From Sphingomonas sp. G-3-2-10 (GTDB taxonomy: Bacteria; Pseudomonadota; Alphaproteobacteria; Sphingomonadales; Sphingomonadaceae): a stretch of 64,000 nt of DNA. The notes beneath the pieces were generated by a model, which worked only from the letters and a program-made list of their open reading frames with translations, had not been told where the DNA came from and ran no database searches. Shown piece by piece: positions 16,669-23,691 of the stretch; position 1 is the first letter of the stretch, and each line of letters begins with the position of its first letter. A program made the position numbers and the translations under genes. The stretch spans positions 282,370 to 346,369 of the forward strand of contig NZ_JABBFY010000003.1 of assembly GCF_012927115.1 (NCBI RefSeq), written 5' to 3'.

Positions 16669-18912
16669 ATGCGCGAGTTCTGGATCAAATTCCGGCGCAA
16701 ACTGGGCATGGCGGTGCCCGGGCTGGTGGTGATCGTGGTGGTGATCGCCCTGAACTTCGTCGGCGTGAAGCAGCTCGACCAGCTCGGGCCCTTGCTGTTC
16801 GACACCTATCAGCGCGCGGCGCCCCGGCCTTATCAGGATGCGGGCGTCCGCGTCGTCGATATCGACGAACAGTCGATCGAGAAGCTGGGCCAATGGCCGT
16901 GGCCACGCACCGACATCGCCGAACTGACGAAGCGGCTGACCGATGCCGGGGCGGCGGTGATCGCCTATGACGTGGTCTTCTCCGAACCCGACCGCACGTC
17001 GGCCGCGCGCCTTGCCGAGCGCGCGCGCAAGGAGAATGCCGATCCCAAGGTGATCGCCGCGCTGGAGCAACTGCCCGATACCGACGCGGTGCTGGCCGAG
17101 ACCTTCCGCCAGTCTCCGGTGGTGCTGGGCTTTTTCCTCGGCCGGGGCGCGAAGGGGCCGAATGTCGAGCCCAAGGTCGGCCTCGCCTTCGGCGGATCGC
17201 CGCCCAACGACCTGAACTATATCTTCCAGAACGCCACCCAGCCGCTGCCCGCGCTGCGCGAGGCGGCGTCGGGGCTGGGATCGGTCAGCCGGATCGGCGA
17301 CACCGACGGGATCGTCCGGCAGGCGCCGCTGATCTTCGTGCAGAACGGCGAATTCCTCACCTCGCTGTCGGTCGAGGCGCTGCGCGTGGCGCAACAGACC
17401 GATTCGGTGGTTGTGAAGACCAGCGACGCCAGCGGCGAGATCGGCAGCAACGGGCAAGTCGATCCGGTGTCGGTGAAGGTCGGCGATTTCGTGATCCCCA
17501 CCAATGTGCGCGGCGAGATGTGGATCTACTACACCGCCGACGCGCCGCAGCGGACCGTGCCGGCGTGGAAGATCCTGACCGGCGCCTTGCCCCCGGCCGA
17601 GATGGAGCGGCTGTTCGGCGGCCAGATCGTCTATATCGGCACCAGCGCGCCGGGCCTGTACGATCTGGTCTCCACGCCGTTCAGGGATCGCGAGGCCGGG
17701 GTAATGGTCCATGCCCAGGCGACCGAGCAGATCATCGCCGGAAAGGCGCTGACCCGGCCCGACTGGGCGCCGGGCGCGGAGCGGTTCGCGCTGGCGCTGT
17801 TCGGCGTGTTGATGGCGCTGCTGCTGCCCTGGCTCGGCGCGACGCGGGGTGCGGTGCTCGGGCTGGTGATGGTCGGCGGCATGGCGGCGGCCAGCTGGCT
17901 CTCGTTCCGCCAGAATCTGATCCTGCTCGACCCCACCTATCCGATCCTCGGCCTGATCGGCGTGTGGGTGGTCGGCACGGTCGCGACCTATTATCGCGAG
18001 GAACGGCAGCGCGCCTATATCCACCATGCATTCGATCGCTATCTCTCGCCCGAACTGGTCAAGCGCATTGCCGACGATCCCAGCCGGCTGGAACTGGGGG
18101 GCGAGACCCGCGAGATGACGGTGATGTTCTGCGATATCCGCAGCTTCTCGCGCATTTCGGAGAAGCTCGGCGCGCAGGAAGTGATCCGCTTCCTGATCGC
18201 CTTCCTCACGCCGATGACCGACGTGCTGCTCAAGCGCAAGGCGACGATCGACAAGTTCATCGGCGACGCGATCCTCGCCTTCTGGAACGCACCGCTGGAC
18301 GACGAGGATCAATATGCCAATGCCGCGCGCGGCGCGCTGGAGATGGCGGAGCGGCTCAAGTCGCTGAATGCCGAGATGGCGGCGCAGAGCGAGGTGCCGT
18401 GGCCGGGCGACGTGGCGATCGGGATCGGGCTGAACGCCGGGCCGTGCTGCGTCGGCAATATGGGGTCGGCCCAGCGGCTGAGCTATTCGCTGATCGGCGA
18501 CACGGTGAACCTCGCGTCGCGGATCGAGGGGCTGACCAAATATTATGGGGTGACGATCGCGATCGGCGACGATCTGCAGAAGCATATCCCGAACTTTGCG
18601 ACGGTGCCGCTGGATCTGGTGCGCGTGGTGGGCCGCGACACGCCCGAACTCATCTATGCGCTGCTCGGGGACGAGACGATGATGCTCGAGCCGGGCTTCC
18701 AGGGGTTCGCGGAAAATTATGCCGCGATGGGCGTGGCCTATCGCGCGCAGAACTGGGACCGTGCCGACGCGTTGCTGGCCGAGACCGCAGGGATGGCGGG
18801 GACGCACGGGCTGGCGAAGCACCATGCGCTGATGGCGAGCCGCGTGGCGGCCTGTCGCGAAACGCCGCCGGGCACGGATTGGGACGGGGTGTTCGGGGCG
18901 ACGGAGAAATGA
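16669..18912 (+). CDS. CHASE2-domain class III adenylate cyclase
   Basis: About 747 residues. An N-terminal membrane anchor (AVPGLVVIVVVIALNFVGV) is followed by a periplasmic CHASE2 sensor (~residues 35-345; RVVDIDEQSIEKLGQWPWPR). Three membrane helices come next (~350-440), then a cytoplasmic class III cyclase: metal aspartates in VMFCDIRSFSRI (~485) and KFIGDAILAFW (~528), and transition-state Asn/Arg in GDTVNLASRIEG (~605). The lysine before FIGD fits ATP rather than GTP specificity. Start at ATG 16669 has GAGGGG upstream; an in-frame ATG at 16612 is less likely. It could supply cAMP to the double cNMP-binding oxidoreductase encoded 1.5 kb downstream. Confidence 0.88.
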   Translation: MREFWIKFRRKLGMAVPGLVVIVVVIALNFVGVKQLDQLGPLLFDTYQRAAPRPYQDAGVRVVDIDEQSIEKLGQWPWPRTDIAELTKRLTDAGAAVIAYDVVFSEPDRTSAARLAERARKENADPKVIAALEQLPDTDAVLAETFRQSPVVLGFFLGRGAKGPNVEPKVGLAFGGSPPNDLNYIFQNATQPLPALREAASGLGSVSRIGDTDGIVRQAPLIFVQNGEFLTSLSVEALRVAQQTDSVVVKTSDASGEIGSNGQVDPVSVKVGDFVIPTNVRGEMWIYYTADAPQRTVPAWKILTGALPPAEMERLFGGQIVYIGTSAPGLYDLVSTPFRDREAGVMVHAQATEQIIAGKALTRPDWAPGAERFALALFGVLMALLLPWLGATRGAVLGLVMVGGMAAASWLSFRQNLILLDPTYPILGLIGVWVVGTVATYYREERQRAYIHHAFDRYLSPELVKRIADDPSRLELGGETREMTVMFCDIRSFSRISEKLGAQEVIRFLIAFLTPMTDVLLKRKATIDKFIGDAILAFWNAPLDDEDQYANAARGALEMAERLKSLNAEMAAQSEVPWPGDVAIGIGLNAGPCCVGNMGSAQRLSYSLIGDTVNLASRIEGLTKYYGVTIAIGDDLQKHIPNFATVPLDLVRVVGRDTPELIYALLGDETMMLEPGFQGFAENYAAMGVAYRAQNWDRADALLAETAGMAGTHGLAKHHALMASRVAACRETPPGTDWDGVFGATEK

Positions 18913-18940
18913 GGCTGAGGGTCAGGAAGCGTCTCGCGTC

Positions 18941-18971
18941 GTCATCCCCGCGAACGCGGGGACCCATCTCC
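18941..18971 (+). repeat. Left 31-bp repeat of the GIY-YIG unit
   Basis: Begins GTCATCCCCGCG and ends ACCCATCTCC. It contains its own palindrome CCCCGCG-AA-CGCGGGG, a REP-like hairpin. The inverted copy is at 19304-19334, differing by one base in the loop (GA versus TA). Confidence 0.85.
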
Positions 18972-18999
18972 TGAAGGAGCCGCACGCAGGACGGACGAG

Positions 19000-19287
19000 A
19001 TGCCGGGCTATCTTTACATCATCGCAAACCGCAAGCTGGGCGCACTCTACACAGGTGTAACCAGCGATATCCCAGCTCGGATGATCCAGCATCGCGAAGG
19101 GACCGGAAGCAAGTTCGCCAAAGAATACGGTATCTCGCGGCTGGTCTATGTCGAGGTCTATGAGAATATCGAAGACGCCATCAGGCGCGAGAAGGCGATC
19201 AAGAAATGGCGCCGGGCGTGGAAGATCGAACTTGTCGAGACGATGAATCCCGATTGGCGAGACCTGTTCCTTGATCTCAATCGTTGA
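19000..19287 (+). CDS. Stand-alone GIY-YIG (URI-type) nuclease
   Basis: 95 residues, the size of single-domain UvrC-like GIY-YIG proteins. The signature is GYLYIIANRKLGALYTG with the YTG second half, followed by the arginine/histidine block ARMIQHREG, YVEVYENIEDAIRREK with the metal glutamate, and the KKWRRAWKIELVE helix. The family cuts DNA through one Mg-bound site. No partner domain or restriction-modification gene is nearby; the only association is with the flanking REP-like inverted repeats, which makes the repeats its plausible substrate. Confidence 0.9.
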   Translation: MPGYLYIIANRKLGALYTGVTSDIPARMIQHREGTGSKFAKEYGISRLVYVEVYENIEDAIRREKAIKKWRRAWKIELVETMNPDWRDLFLDLNR

Positions 19288-19303
19288 GCCGCGGGCTTGC
19301 TCC

Positions 19304-19334
19304 GGAGATGGGTCCCCGCGTTAGCGGGGATGAC
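19304..19334 (-). repeat. Right 31-bp repeat of the GIY-YIG unit
   Basis: Inverted copy of the left repeat: starts GGAGATGGGT and ends GGGGATGAC on the plus strand. Its inner hairpin is CCCCGCG/CGGGG with loop change TA. It ends 8 bases before the stop of the minus-strand TPR gene, so it may also serve as a terminator. Confidence 0.85.
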
Positions 19335-19341
19335 GTTGGGG

Positions 19342-20283
19342 TTAAACCCCCGGCACCCGCAACGCCTTCGCTTCGCTCTCAAGCCGCCCCTTCGCCTCCG
19401 GATTGGCGGTCACCGCATCGCGATAGGCTTTCGTGGCCTTGTCCGGTTCACCCAGCGTCATCCGGCTGCGCATCAGCATCACCCAGCCGCCGATATTCTT
19501 CGGATCGCCCTTCAGCCGGTTTTCCAGATTGCCGACCATGCCGCGCGCCATCGCGTCCTGGTCGGTCGGAGAGAGCTTGCCCGCCTCGCGGACCTGCTCG
19601 GCATTGGGGCCGGGGATGCCGGAGGCGGCGGGCAGCGTGGGCGGCGGCGCTGCCGGTCCGGCCGGAGCGGGCTGGCGGATCGCGGCGATGCGGGTTGCGA
19701 CGGGGATATTCTCGCGCTGCCCCACCTGTTCGATGGTGCGGCGAAGATCGGCTTCCCACGGTGCGCCGGGCGGTGTGTCCGCGAGCAAGGCCAGCCAGTC
19801 GTCGATTGCGCCCTTGTGATCCTTCGCCAGATCCTTGCGGACGGCCATGAAATAGCGTGCGGACGGATCCTTCGGATCGATCGCCAGCGCTTTCTGGAAC
19901 GCGGTGACCGACGCTTCGGGCATGGGATCGCGCGGATTGGCATAGATGCGCGCTTCGCCGAGCAGCGACCAGAGGTTCGAGCGATCGGGTGCCAGCGTGG
20001 TTGCGCGGTCGAGCGCAGCGACGGCTTCACCATATTGCTCGCGCTCGAAATGGGCAGTCGCCAGGCGCGCCCATGAATCCGGATCGTCGGGTTTGGCGCG
20101 GACGGCGGCCTGAAGCTCCTCCAGCGTCGGCGCATCGCCATCGGCGCTGATGTTGATCGCGGCTGGTACCTCGCCACGCTCACGCATCACCGAGTAACCC
20201 AGCGCGACGATCAGCAGCGCCGCGGCGCCCAGAAAGGCCGGAATCGCCCATTTCGGCGTCTGATTTTCGGATTCCCCGGCCAT
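19342..20283 (-). CDS. Membrane-anchored TPR protein, CcmI/CcmH-like cytochrome c biogenesis factor
   Basis: 313 residues from MAGESENQ. One membrane helix (AIPAFLGAAALLIVALGYSV) is followed by periplasmic TPR units such as PDSWARLATAHFEREQYGEAV and RSNLWSLLGEARI, plus a late GWVMLMRSRMTLGEPDKATK. This is the architecture of the C-terminal part of CcmI, which holds apocytochrome for haem attachment. The rest of the ccm machinery is not in the window. Divergent position against a locus encoding 25 CXXCH-type haem sites supports a dedicated apocytochrome chaperone, which remains inference; generic TPR function is the alternative. Confidence 0.7.
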   Translation of the reverse strand: MAGESENQTPKWAIPAFLGAAALLIVALGYSVMRERGEVPAAINISADGDAPTLEELQAAVRAKPDDPDSWARLATAHFEREQYGEAVAALDRATTLAPDRSNLWSLLGEARIYANPRDPMPEASVTAFQKALAIDPKDPSARYFMAVRKDLAKDHKGAIDDWLALLADTPPGAPWEADLRRTIEQVGQRENIPVATRIAAIRQPAPAGPAAPPPTLPAASGIPGPNAEQVREAGKLSPTDQDAMARGMVGNLENRLKGDPKNIGGWVMLMRSRMTLGEPDKATKAYRDAVTANPEAKGRLESEAKALRVPGV

Positions 20284-20364
20284 TCTTCCCCCACGCTTAT
20301 CGCTGGCGCACTTGCACGGTCGTGATAGTGTGTCGGTGGGGGCAGGAAGCGCAAGGGGGAGTGT

Positions 20365-22812
20365 GTGGCGGATCGCGTGCGCATCGCGATCGTGGGATCG
20401 GGCCCCGCCGGCCTGAGCGCCGCCGCGCGTGCCGCACAGCTTGGCCTGAGCCATGTGCTGCTCGAAAAGACCGATCACCTCAGCGACACCATCTACAAAT
20501 ACCAGAAGGGCAAGCACGTCATGGCGACGCCCAGCGCGCTGGTGCTTCGCTCCGACATGGATTTCGACGCGGGCAAGCGCGAAGCGGTGCTGGGGACGTG
20601 GGACCGGCAGGCCGCGGCGCAGAAGGTCAATGTCCGCTACCGCAGCGACGTGAAGGCGATCGAAGGCGAGGCGGGGGCGTTCCTGCTGACGCTGACCGAT
20701 GGCGCCAGGATCGAAGCCGAGACGGTGGTGCTGGCGATCGGGACTCAGGGGAACCCCAATCTGGTCCGCTGCCCCGGTGCGGCCCTGCCGCACGTCCAGT
20801 ATCAGCTCGACGATCCCGGCGAATATGTCGACGAGCATATCACCGTCATCGGCTCCGGCGATGCGGGGATCGAAAATGCGCTGGGTCTCGCGGCGGATGC
20901 GGCGCAGGGCAACACCGTCACCATCCTCAACCGCTCGGCCGATTTCGCGCGGGCGAAGGGCGCGAACGTCAAGCTGTTGCAGGAAGCCGCCGATTCCGGG
21001 CGGATCAGCATCCGGCTGGAGACGACGCCCGCCGAGATTCGCCCGGGCGAACTGGTGCTGGAGACGCGCGACGGGCAGGAGACGATCCGCTGCGACCGGG
21101 TGATCGCGCGGATGGGGTCGGCCGCGCCGCGCGCGTTCGTCGAAAGCTGTGGCATCGAGTTTTCGAGCGCCGACCGCGAAGCCTTTCCCAAACTCTCGCC
21201 GACCTTCGAAAGTACCAAGCCCGGCATCTTCGTGATCGGCGCGCTGGCGGGCTATCCGCTGATCAAGCACTGCATGAACCAGGGCCATGACGTCATCGAG
21301 TTCATCAATGGCAACAAGGGCCTGAAGCCCGCCGACGAGCCGTTGTTGGAGGCCAAGTTCGCGCGGTTCAAGGCGAAGCGGAGCGTGGACGAGTGGCTCG
21401 AACTGTTGCGCTCGAACGTGGGCATCCTCAACGAGTTGTCGCCGCTGCAGATGCGCGAATTCATGCTCGATTCCGAAGTGCGCAGCTACAAGGCGGGCGA
21501 GGAGATATTCGAGCGCAACGATCCCGGATCGTCGCTGTTCGCGATCGCGCAGGGTTCGGTGCTGGTTGAGGTCGATCCGAAGAACCGCAACGTCACCGTG
21601 CCGATCGAGCAGGGATCGATCTTCGGCGAAGTCGGGCTGATCTCCGGGCGGCGGCGCGGCGCGACGGTGCGCGCGGGCGAGAATGCGGTGGTGGTCGAGA
21701 TTTCGCGGACCGCCGCGCTCAAGCTCATGGCGTCGGTGCCCGCGGCGAAGCGCGCGGTGACCCGCATCTCGGTCGAGCGGCAGTTGCTGCAATTGTTCGG
21801 ATCGGGGCTGACCGCGGCGGACCTGACCGAAGTGCTCGACACCAGCGACCTGATCACCGTGCCGGCGGGCAAACATATCCTGACCGAAGGCGAGGAGGGG
21901 CAGGACATCTGCGTCATCCGCGTCGGATCGATGATCATCGAGAAGTCGATCGGCGGGCGCCCGGTGTTCCTCAATTACCTTCCCGCCGGCTCCTATGTCG
22001 GCGAGATGGCGCTGATCTCGGGCGGGCGGCGCACTGCCACCGTCAAGGCCGCGATCAAGTCCGAAGTCATCCGGCTGAAGGGTGAGGCGTTCCTGAAACT
22101 GCTCGCCGCGAAGCCCCGGCTGCTCGAAAAGCTGAAGGCCGACATGGCCAGTCGGCAGAACGTCAACGCCTTTATCGAGAGCAAGAAGAACAGCTTCTCC
22201 GGCGTGGTCGACATGTATTCGCAGACCGCGGCGTTCCTGGTCGAGAACGGTATCGGCGAAGCGACCGACGTGCTGCTGATCGACGAGAATCTGTGCGTCG
22301 GCTGCGACAATTGCGAGAAGGCGTGCGCGGATAGCCATGAGGGCCTGAGCCGCCTCGATCGCGAGGCAGGGCGGACCTATGCCCATCTCCACGTGCCGAC
22401 ATCATGCCGCCACTGCGAGCATCCGCACTGCATGGCCGATTGTCCGCCCAACGCGATCCATCGCGGGCCGGACGGCGAAGTCTTTATCGACGAGAAATGC
22501 ATCGGCTGCGGCAATTGCCAGCGCAACTGTCCCTATGGCGTGATCCGTATGGACAGCGTGCCGCCGAAGAAGCCGCCGATCTTCGCATGGCTCGCCTTCG
22601 GCGTCGGCCCCGGACCGGGCGAGCCGGGCAAGAAGTGGAAATACAAGGACAAGAAGGACGGGATCGAGAAGCCGAAGAAGGCGATCAAGTGCGACATGTG
22701 CGCCGGCATCAAGGGCGGCCCGGCCTGCGTCCGCGCCTGCCCGACCGGAGCGGCGATCCGCGTGGCGCCCGAGGAATTCCTTGGTGTGTCGCGGCTGGAA
22801 CGTGAGGACTGA
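20365..22812 (+). CDS. FAD/NAD(P) oxidoreductase fused to two cNMP-binding domains and a four-cluster ferredoxin
   Basis: 815 residues, apparently cytoplasmic. Order: FAD motif IAIVGSGPAGLSAAARAA (~residue 8); NAD(P) motif ITVIGSGDAGIENALG (~160) as in thioredoxin-reductase-type flavoproteins; cyclic-nucleotide domain 1 (~355-470; FGEVGLISGRRRGATV) and 2 (~480-590; VGEMALISGGRRTATV), both keeping the Glu and Arg that bind the cyclic phosphate and ribose; then ferredoxin (~640-800) with 16 cysteines in four groups (CVGCDNC, CRHCEHPHC, CIGCGNC, CDMC/CVRAC) like DmsB/NrfC subunits. It should move electrons from NAD(P)H through FAD to iron-sulfur clusters under cAMP control. GTG start; its TGA overlaps the ATG of the next gene. 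Confidence 0.85.
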   Translation: MADRVRIAIVGSGPAGLSAAARAAQLGLSHVLLEKTDHLSDTIYKYQKGKHVMATPSALVLRSDMDFDAGKREAVLGTWDRQAAAQKVNVRYRSDVKAIEGEAGAFLLTLTDGARIEAETVVLAIGTQGNPNLVRCPGAALPHVQYQLDDPGEYVDEHITVIGSGDAGIENALGLAADAAQGNTVTILNRSADFARAKGANVKLLQEAADSGRISIRLETTPAEIRPGELVLETRDGQETIRCDRVIARMGSAAPRAFVESCGIEFSSADREAFPKLSPTFESTKPGIFVIGALAGYPLIKHCMNQGHDVIEFINGNKGLKPADEPLLEAKFARFKAKRSVDEWLELLRSNVGILNELSPLQMREFMLDSEVRSYKAGEEIFERNDPGSSLFAIAQGSVLVEVDPKNRNVTVPIEQGSIFGEVGLISGRRRGATVRAGENAVVVEISRTAALKLMASVPAAKRAVTRISVERQLLQLFGSGLTAADLTEVLDTSDLITVPAGKHILTEGEEGQDICVIRVGSMIIEKSIGGRPVFLNYLPAGSYVGEMALISGGRRTATVKAAIKSEVIRLKGEAFLKLLAAKPRLLEKLKADMASRQNVNAFIESKKNSFSGVVDMYSQTAAFLVENGIGEATDVLLIDENLCVGCDNCEKACADSHEGLSRLDREAGRTYAHLHVPTSCRHCEHPHCMADCPPNAIHRGPDGEVFIDEKCIGCGNCQRNCPYGVIRMDSVPPKKPPIFAWLAFGVGPGPGEPGKKWKYKDKKDGIEKPKKAIKCDMCAGIKGGPACVRACPTGAAIRVAPEEFLGVSRLERED

Positions 22813-23678
22813 TGGCCAGCCGGGCGATCCGGGGCCGCGACGCCGCGCTGCATGAGGGATTCTTGCGCCACAAGGGGTTTCGCTGGCTCAAGGTTTCGGC
22901 GCTGTTGTGCCTGATCGTGACCGCCGGCTATTTCCTCGCGGACGTGAAGCCGCGGCCCAATGGCGGCAGCTGGTATGGCTATACGCTCGGCACGATCGGG
23001 GTGCTGCTGATCCTGTGGCTGACCGCGCTGGGCATCCGCAAGCGGGCGATGACGCGCGGGCGCTGGAGCCTGAAGGCGTGGACCAGCGCGCATGTCTATC
23101 TCGGCCTCAGCCTGATCGTGATCGGTACGCTGCACACCGGGTTCCAGCTCGGGTGGAACGTCCATACGCTCGCCTGGGCGCTGATGATGCTGGTGATCCT
23201 CAGCGGCATCTGGGGCGTCACGGTATATGCGACCCTGCCGCGCGCGCTGAGTTCCAACCGCGAGGAACTGACCCAGACGCAGATGCTGGAAGGGTTGCGC
23301 GCGATCGACCGGCAGCTGCACGAAGCGGCCCAGCCACTCGACGCCAAAGCCGCCGGTTGGGTGCAGAAGTCGCTGGAGCAGAACCCGTTCGACGGGGGCA
23401 TATTCCGCCGCCTGTCGGGCAAGTATCGCGGCTGCGCGACCGCGAAGGCGCTGGCGAAAATCCGAAAGGTGACCGCTGACCGCCCCGATCTGGGCGACGA
23501 TCCGCTGGAAAAGGTGGATTCGCTGCTCGAGCGCAAAAAGGCGATGCTGGCGCGGGTGCGCGAGCATCTGCGGCTGAAGGCGATGCTGGAGATCTGGCTG
23601 TTCGTCCATGTGCCACTGACCTTCGCGCTGATCGCGGCGCTGACCGCGCACATCGTCTCCGTGTTCTTCTTCTGGTGA
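22812..23678 (+). CDS. Five-helix membrane protein, likely b-type cytochrome electron acceptor
   Basis: 288 residues. Hydrophobic helices lie near residues 29-47, 57-76, 92-113, 117-140 and 258-286, with a charged helical domain between the fourth and fifth. Histidines inside helices (HVYLGLSL and GTLHTGF in helix 3, NVHTLAW at helix 4, FVHVPLTF and LTAHIVSVF in helix 5) are placed to bind b haems. Its start overlaps the stop of the ferredoxin fusion by one base, and the FHA-decaheme gene follows by 13 bases. That order fits a membrane relay from the cytoplasmic clusters to periplasmic haems. No named family recognised. Confidence 0.7.
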   Translation: MASRAIRGRDAALHEGFLRHKGFRWLKVSALLCLIVTAGYFLADVKPRPNGGSWYGYTLGTIGVLLILWLTALGIRKRAMTRGRWSLKAWTSAHVYLGLSLIVIGTLHTGFQLGWNVHTLAWALMMLVILSGIWGVTVYATLPRALSSNREELTQTQMLEGLRAIDRQLHEAAQPLDAKAAGWVQKSLEQNPFDGGIFRRLSGKYRGCATAKALAKIRKVTADRPDLGDDPLEKVDSLLERKKAMLARVREHLRLKAMLEIWLFVHVPLTFALIAALTAHIVSVFFFW

Positions 23679-23691
23679 TCGGGAGCGCGGC

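Larger units (their letters stand above)
18941..19334 (+). mobile_element. 394-bp unit: GIY-YIG gene between 31-bp inverted repeats
   Basis: A complete small nuclease gene is framed by terminal inverted repeats that match in 30 of 31 positions. The unit interrupts the spacer between the adenylate cyclase and the TPR protein gene and has no other content. No target-site duplication is obvious. The structure suggests a minimal mobile or domesticated repeat-spreading unit; mobility is an inference. Confidence 0.55.

Noticed and set aside
16570-18825. Long minus-strand open frame opposite the cyclase
   Set aside because: Arg/His/Asp-rich composition typical of antisense frames in GC-rich DNA; the plus strand has complete CHASE2 and cyclase motifs.
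20284-20364. Searched for a CRP-type TGTGA-N6-TCACA site in the spacer before the cNMP-sensing oxidoreductase
   Set aside because: Only loose GTG/CAC elements; no convincing symmetric site, so cAMP control is proposed at protein level only.
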